Source of the DNA: Purpureocillium takamizusanense | Lineage: Eukaryota; Ascomycota; Sordariomycetes; Hypocreales; Ophiocordycipitaceae | Direction: 5' to 3' | Length of the DNA stretch: 64,000 bases | Assembly (NCBI RefSeq): GCF_022605165.1 | Contig: NC_063074.1 | Coordinates: 337,501-401,500, forward strand | Shown here: in pieces, positions 58,913 to 64,000 of the stretch | Layout of the letters: each line of letters starts with the position of its first letter | Numbering within the stretch: position 1 is the stretch's first letter | The notes under the pieces: generated by a model | Told to the model about the DNA's origin: nothing | Database searches by the model: none | Seen by the model: the letters and a program-made list of their open reading frames with translations, nothing else | Program-made: the position numbers and the translations under genes

Positions 58913-58913
58913 A
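58842..58913 (+). promoter_or_regulatory. Upstream ORF overlapping the arl3 start (TAATG)
   Basis: A 23-codon upstream ORF starts at ATG 58842 and ends in TAA at 58911-58913, sharing its last base with the arl3 ATG (58913-58915) as TAATG. Its end is Gln-rich. Confidence 0.5.
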
Positions 58914-59691
58914 TGTACCACCTCGCCAAGGGCCTGTACCTGTACGCGACGAGCAAAGAAGGCATGTCGTAACCTACCATCTACCTCATCTTCTTGCTTG
59001 CCTACCTATCCATTCCTCAAACTCCCCTTCCTCCCTCTGGCGCGCCTGGATTCGTCGGTCCAGCGTGGTGGCTGACCGCCCTTTTCTCCCCCCGCCCACA
59101 GAGTACTCCGTCATCCTCCTCGGCCTCGACAATGCCGGCAAGACGACCTTCCACGAGCAGGTCAAGTCGCTCTTCCTGCCCCACGCGCCCGAGCCGAAGC
59201 TCAAGACGGTCCCGACCGTCGGGCAGAACGTCTCCACCATCACCCTGCCCGACATGTACCTCAAGCTCTGGGACGTGGGCGGCCAGCTCTCCCTGCGCAG
59301 GCTGTGGCAGAGCTACTACGCCAGCTGCCACGCCATCGTCTTCATCATCGACAGCACCGACATCGGCGACGGCACCCTCGAGCACGAGAACAGCGGCCGC
59401 CTCGAGGAGTGCCGCCTCGTCCTCGAGGACGTGTTGCAGAACTCGGAGACGGAGGGCGTCCCGCTGCTGATACTCGCCAACAAGCAGGACAGGGAGGACT
59501 GCGTCGAGACGATCCGTATCAAGGAGGGGCTCGTCAAGAAGGTCATGGAGGGAGACAAGGCTGGCAGCATCCGCGACTCGAGGGTCTTGGCCATGAGCGC
59601 CCTCACCGGCGACGGCGTTAGAGAGGCCGTCGAATGGGTGCGGTCGAGGGTCCAATGGAACAAGGAGTCCCGGCCCCCCGTCATGCGGTAG
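58913..59691 (+). CDS. arl3: ARL3/ARFRP1 small GTPase of the trans-Golgi
   Basis: ARF-related GTPase that recruits ARL1 and golgins to the trans-Golgi. Exons 58913..58961 and 59102..59691 give 212 residues. The N terminus MYHLAKGLYLYATSKEEYSV matches the yeast Arl3/ARFRP1 form: no Gly2 for myristoylation, but a Met-Tyr start suited to N-terminal acetylation and SYS1-dependent targeting. Nucleotide motifs are G1 GLDNAGKT (24-31), switch-I Thr in TVPTVGQNV, G3 WDVGGQ, G4 NKQD and G5 MSAL, all intact. The intron uses a GC donor (see separate entry). The gene is convergent with rrp45. Confidence 0.93.
58962..59101 (+). other. GC-AG intron in arl3
   Basis: The intron begins GCATGT and ends CCCACAG; a GCTGAC branch-like sequence lies at 59071. 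It rejoins SKE with EYSVILLGLDNAGKTT in frame. The only nearby GT (58966) puts the downstream exon out of frame with any AG. It is 140 bases, longer than most introns here. Confidence 0.8.
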
Positions 59692-60033
59692 CTGCAGCGG
59701 CAAGGCCTCCGTTGCGATACGATGAAGCGTTGGGACGATATGAACGAGCTACGACTGTGTGTGTATTAGGAAGGGGGGGCGGGGGGCAGCGAAGAGCGGG
59801 CATTCCGGTGCATGTCCATTTTGGCACGGCGTCTTGGATCAACTGATAGATACATATTGGACTCGTCACATTGCGTGGCTGGCACGAGGCACCTCTTGCA
59901 CGGGTTCCGTCGGGGTTTGCTGCCGCCAGCCAGGATAGCGTTTTGTTTGGGGGTATCATCATGCCTCATTTTTGTTCTACCGTATTGCGCCAGTGTCCAT
60001 CAGGTGCTCGTTCAGTATCCCCCCACGCCACGT
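59692..60033. other. Shared 3' region of convergent arl3 and rrp45
   Basis: 342 bases between two stop codons; 3' UTR only. A G run lies near 59772-59786. Nothing else seen. Confidence 0.6.
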
Positions 60034-61027
60034 CTACCTTTCGTTTTCCGCCCTCAACTCTGCCATGAACCCACCCTTGTCTCTCCTCTTGGCGTCCTCG
60101 GTCAGCTTGCGGTCCAACAGGTCCGTGAACTCCTTTGACTTGCTGAGCGCCGTCTGCGCGCACTGGACGAAGACGGGTGCGTCGATGTCGGCCCCGCCCA
60201 GCTTGGAGACCTGGCAGATCTCGCCATGCTTGTTGAGGCTAAACGTGCAGCTGCTGACGCGGAGCTGCTCCTCGAGCCACGTCGCGTCCAGCAGGATGGT
60301 GTCGCCTCCCTCGCCAAAGAAGCTAAAGGTGACGCAAAAGGGCGAGTGCAGCCAGCTCAGCGGCACGGGCTCGCGCTCGGCCGCCGTGTACACGGTGAGG
60401 GCCTCGCCCTCGATGCTGGTCTCGGGCTTGCGGAAGTGGCGCAGGGCGGCGACGACGGCCAGGCAGGCCGCGTCGATGAGGTTGCCGTCGTGCGAGAGGA
60501 CGTGCAGGTCGGCGCGGACGGACCAGCACTTTTGCCCCGCGACGAGGCACAGCGACTCGGTGTCGAGCGCCCCGGAGCGGCGCACCGTCTTCTCCAGGAG
60601 CCGCGACAGGAGCACCTCGGCCTCGGTCGGGCGGTTGACCTCGAACGACGGCGCCACCATGGGGCTGAGCTCCGACGTGATGGTGAAGACGCCGTCGAAG
60701 GGGCGGTCCGCGTACGGGACCGTCACCTCTGCGGAGACTTTGGCGACGACTCTGCGGGGGACTGTCAGCGACTTTTCCTCTTTTTGACCTCTGATGATTA
60801 TCGTTGTTGTTGCTTTATATATAGTGTGTGTGTGTGTGTGTGTGTTGGATCACCGGGCCATACCGCGTCTTGCCGCATTGCACGTCTGCGACGCCATACT
60901 CGTCGCCAAACGAGAGTTGCAGCGGCCGGAACTGATCAAACTTGCGGTTGTCGACCCGCAGCCCCTCCTCGAGGGCTTTCAGCACAAACGTTCGTTCTGA
61001 GAGAGACGGCTCGGCTTCCCGGGGCAT
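60034..61027 (-). CDS. rrp45: Exosome core subunit RRP45 (EXOSC9, RNase PH fold)
   Basis: One of six RNase-PH-like ring subunits of the RNA exosome, which processes rRNA and degrades RNA in nucleus and cytoplasm. Exons 61027..60864 and 60751..60034 give 293 residues. The N terminus PSLSERTFVLKALEEGLRVDNRKFDQFRPL is the family hallmark (first 20: PSLSERTFVLKALEEGLRVD). Splicing gives QCGKTRVVAKVSAEVTVPY, and SHDGNLIDAACLAVVAALRHF is the second RNase PH block. The C terminus is short, without the long acidic extension of human EXOSC9. The 112-base intron holds a GT microsatellite. An in-frame upstream ATG at 61171 could give a longer protein but the added part lacks family similarity. Confidence 0.92.
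60824..60845. repeat. (GT)n microsatellite in the rrp45 intron
   Basis: Eleven GT dinucleotides preceded by TATATATA; lies between donor and acceptor of the rrp45 intron and reads as (AC)n on the coding strand. Confidence 0.9.
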
Positions 61028-61514
61028 GATGACTACTGAAATGGCGACCGGGCAGTCGCAATCGCCATGTGCAACGTTGATGAACGTGGGTTCTTGTCGA
61101 TGAGATGAGATGCGGTAGGGCGAATGGGTTGGAAAATTCTGCCGGGCGGTGAGTGCGCGATCTTGTCGCATTCATCGCCTGCAGTCAACTCACTCATTCA
61201 CTCACCACTCAAGGCTGTACTCTCACAAACACGATATTCGCTGCGACCTTAACCCCCCCCCCCCCCTTTCATTTCGTCACGGCTTTTACTACTTTAGTCA
61301 GGGCTTGCATATGTACGCTGAGTCAATTGTCCAGCTTGCCACTTAAATATATGTACATCAGAATGGACGGGTTTCTCCAAGTGCCCGCGCATACCCACAC
61401 AACACGCTACTCCACCGCCCCTCGCTGCCGTCCAGCTGCCTGGCTGGCCTTGGCGGGGCATGCGCGATGAGTCGACGACGGCTTAGGCGACGCCAGGGGC
61501 GAAGGGTACTTGTC
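61028..61514. other. Intergenic between rrp45 5' end and chitinase 3' end
   Basis: About 490 bases between two minus-strand genes: rrp45 promoter and chitinase 3' UTR. It has a 14-base C run at 61253-61266. No gene seen. Confidence 0.55.
61033..61068 (-). promoter_or_regulatory. Upstream ORF ending 5 bases before the rrp45 start
   Basis: An 11-codon upstream ORF (ATG at 61068, TAG ending at 61033) terminates five bases before the rrp45 ATG at 61027. It is out of frame with rrp45. Confidence 0.45.
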
Positions 61515-62830
61515 CTACAAGCCCTTGACGCCTGCCTGCATGGCCTTGAAGTGACTCCAGTCGTGGCTGTCCTGAGCCAGGCTCCACGCAAAGACGCCGC
61601 CGAGGCCCTTGGCCTTGGCAATGTCGCTGAACTTTTTGGCGATGAACTCGGGCGTGTCCCAGGTCCAGTACTTGCTGGTGGCCGAGTCCCAGTACCACTG
61701 GCCACCCTTGGACTCGTCGGCCTTGCCGTTCTGCAGCACTCGGGTGAACTCTTCGTTGAAGTTCTCCCGCTCAAACGTCATGGCGCCCGACTTGCCCGGG
61801 TCGCTGCCGTCCGGGTTCTCCAGCGTCACGGTTTGGCAGCCCGTGGGCGTGGTGCACTGCCCGCTCGTGGTGAACCACTTGGCGTAGAAGGCGAAGCCGA
61901 GGTTCATCTTACTGGGCGTCATTCCCAGGCCGATGTACGTGTCGATGGTGGCCTTGGAGTCCTCGACGGACGTGTGATGGTTGGTAACGCCGTCACGGCG
62001 GTTCATGATATCGTAGGTCATGACCTATGCTTGCACCGTCAGCAATCCATTGCCGGGATCGACAAACCGGGCTTCGGGAGTGGCTGACGTACATTGATAA
62101 AGTCGACAGCCTTGTCAATCTTGGGCACTTGCTCCTTGGTAAACGCAATCATGTCAATCTTCTTGCCAGGAATAGCAATGGACAGCTCCTTGTCGCCGAT
62201 GGCGGCCTTGATCTCAGCCAAGAGGAGCGCATACGCCTCGATCTCGCCCTTCTTCTGGTCGTTGGGGATTTGCTTATAGTCCTGGCCATTGCCACCGGGG
62301 TACTCCCAATCGACGTCTACGCCAAGGTCAGCACTCTGCACCGTAGCAGGAAGCCTCTTTCTATACTCTTTACGTACCGACGCAGTCGTAGCCTAGGTTC
62401 TTAAGAGTGGTGGCTACGTTCTGGGCATATGTCTTGCGAGTGGTCTCGGTAGCGCAGCCGGTGCTGAAACCCGCAGTGTCCCCCCAGCCGCCGATGGCCA
62501 TGCAGACCTTGGTTCCCTCGTCGAAGAGGGCGCGGACCTGGTCAAGGGGCATGAAGGGACTGTACCATGTTCCCGAGTTGAAGATTGTCGACTGCGCGAA
62601 CGCCGTGATGACATAGTTGACACCGGCGGTGACGTCCTTGCTGGGCAGCGTCGCCTTGTGCCATCTAGATGGGAAAGGGGGGGTACGGTTTTAGCATCAT
62701 TTTTCTTGGCACTACCCTGCAATGAGAGCTTCACGTCAGGTATCGCTTACTGATCGAAGTACATGATGTATCTCGGCGCCGCCGAGACGGTGGTGGCGGC
62801 GGCGACCGTAGCAAGAGTAGACAGACGCAT
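61515..62830 (-). CDS. Secreted GH18 chitinase
   Basis: Glycoside hydrolase family 18 endo-acting chitinase candidate, degrading chitin by substrate-assisted retention. Exons 62830..62751, 62664..62378, 62316..62093 and 62024..61515 give 366 residues. A signal peptide (MRLSTLATVAAATTVSAAPR) precedes a single TIM barrel starting YIMYFDQWH. SIGGWG-type strand 3 appears as KVCMAIGGWGD; the catalytic motif is YDCVDVDWEYPGG with acid Glu ~127 and Asp 123/125 present, Cys replacing the usual Gly before it. NVMTYDIMNRRD is strand 6 and GGVFAWSLAQDS strand 8. No carbohydrate-binding module or GPI signal is seen. Choosing acceptor TAG before 62316 gives the clean DVDWEYPGG junction. Small single-domain chitinases of this type serve in wall turnover, nutrition or attack on other organisms; which applies is unknown. 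Confidence 0.92.
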
Positions 62831-64000
62831 CTTGGTATATACAGCAACCGAAAGGCAAAGTCTGGGGAAAAAATGAGATTCGATGCTTAATGTTTGGTCG
62901 TGCTACCAGATATCCGCGGGAACTCTGTCTCCTTTAAGAGTATACGTGATCGAATCAGCAAGAGACCCCCGTGACAGCAACCTGCTTGAGAGATCGGCGG
63001 TAGAATGACTGCAAATCGCTGGTTACAGTTGCAAGTAAGGGCGACCGTTGGCGGCGGCAAGCAAACGGAGTGCGATTTTTAAAGGGCGCCGTCACGGTCA
63101 GTGCATCAGTGCAACGTCGCAGCTCGCTCGTGGTGGTGACGGGCCGAAGCGGTCAACAGCGATGAGGCGTAGATGACATGGAAGGGCATGGGCATGGTTA
63201 CGCCTGCGCCGGCACACGAGATGCAAAGCACACGGAGCGCCTAGCAGCCACGGCACTGAATGGGGGCATTCCATGGTCGTAAATGGACGATCATGTCCCC
63301 TTTGCGTCCAAAAGGAGCAAAGCCAACAGCTGAAGCCATCACCGGTGCGCCACCACGTTCAACGTGGGAGTGACTGATCTGGCGTTGGAGGGTATCATGG
63401 CTTGTCATGTGCCTGGGCTGGGGTGCATGCATGGCCGTGATGGCGTCCAATCCGCTTGCGGGTTATCGCCAGAAGGGAAAGTCGCCGTGGCTGGTGTCGT
63501 TTGTGAAACAGGGAGGGCCATGGTCGCCGCTTGCGGGTAATTGGGGATTTGGGGTTGTGATGCCAAAACCCCCCACCCAACACTGTACAGACGGGCTTTT
63601 AAAACTCAACTCTGGCCGACGTTGCTGCGCGTCACTCTCCTGTCCCCAAGCATTTTCCACATGGACAGCTTTGATGTTCGGCCGGCCGAGCGTCGCGGTC
63701 CGACTGCATGCAGGGCTTGTGAAGTTGTGATATACCCGTTGATTGCGACGTGAAGCCCCGACCGGTATTGTCGAAGGAGCATGCAATTGCCGGACAGTGC
63801 GTCCGCAAGCCCTTGACGACAGTGAAAGGCTCAGTGGTGCAACCCTCATCTTGGTTTCGTCTCAACGTTCATCATATATGACTTGGGAAGCTACGCTACA
63901 CCGTGAAGTAACGTACAAAGAAAGTATGGGGTTGCGTGCAGCTTTATCTTTAGCATGACCATCCATGGCTGCACAACTTTGGGCATGCATTGCATAGTAG
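62831..64000. other. Chitinase upstream region to the window end
   Basis: About 1.17 kb upstream of the chitinase start. A TTTAAAAA tract lies at 63073-63080 on the gene's strand, and a near-repeat containing CGCTTGCGGGT occurs at about 63451 and 63529. Open frames are short and of biased composition; a further gene may begin beyond base 64000. Confidence 0.5.

Noticed and set aside
62317..62341. Alternative chitinase exon 3 acceptor after GTGCAG (62331 side)
   Set aside because: It puts the catalytic region out of phase with exon 2; the TAG acceptor directly before 62316 gives the expected DVDWEYPGG.
1..64000. CRISPR arrays, rRNA genes, intact transposons or secondary-metabolite gene clusters
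   Set aside because: None seen: no regularly spaced direct repeats, no rRNA-like stretches, no reverse transcriptase, transposase or backbone biosynthetic genes among coherent frames.

Overview
The window is nuclear DNA of a filamentous ascomycete, most likely a Sordariomycete and plausibly Hypocreales. The evidence is GC-rich coding sequence, many short introns (about 45-65 bases) with GTRNGT donors, GCTRAC-like branch points and YAG acceptors, uninterrupted genes of several kilobases, and proteins that match fungal families throughout. Exon structures below were rebuilt by hand; every spliced gene gave a total coding length divisible by three and a family-typical junction. Species cannot be named from sequence alone.

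Layout, left to right: pif1 (DNA helicase, minus, running off the left edge); an unrecognised low-complexity protein (minus); a 4.8 kb gene-poor stretch rich in simple repeats; a GNAT acetyltransferase (plus) with two long introns, one holding a 9-base minisatellite; cul4 (minus); tel1 (ATM kinase, minus, eight exons); nup192 (plus, head-to-head with tel1); an slx8-like STUbL RING ligase (minus); a small doubtful gene or pseudogene (minus) and tRNA-Thr(UGU) (plus); mip1 (mitochondrial DNA polymerase, plus); a YBP2/glomulin-family gene (plus); a sterol-glucosyltransferase-like GT28 gene (plus); spp2 (splicing factor, minus); eaf1/vid21 (NuA4 scaffold, plus); an nhx1-type Na+/H+ exchanger (minus); arl3/ARFRP1 GTPase (plus) with a GC-AG intron; rrp45 (exosome, minus); and a secreted GH18 chitinase (minus).

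Most genes are conserved housekeeping genes. Two themes stand out. First, genome-maintenance genes are concentrated in the left 38 kb (pif1, cul4, tel1, nup192, slx8, mip1), and three of the predicted proteins (PIF1, CUL4, SLX8) carry a hydrophobic-D-L-T motif of SUMO-interacting type. Second, three genes (mip1, eaf1, arl3) have a short upstream ORF whose stop codon physically overlaps the main start codon, and a fourth (rrp45) has one ending five bases before it. No CRISPR, phage, intact transposon, rRNA or obvious secondary-metabolite cluster was seen, and no clear new biological system.
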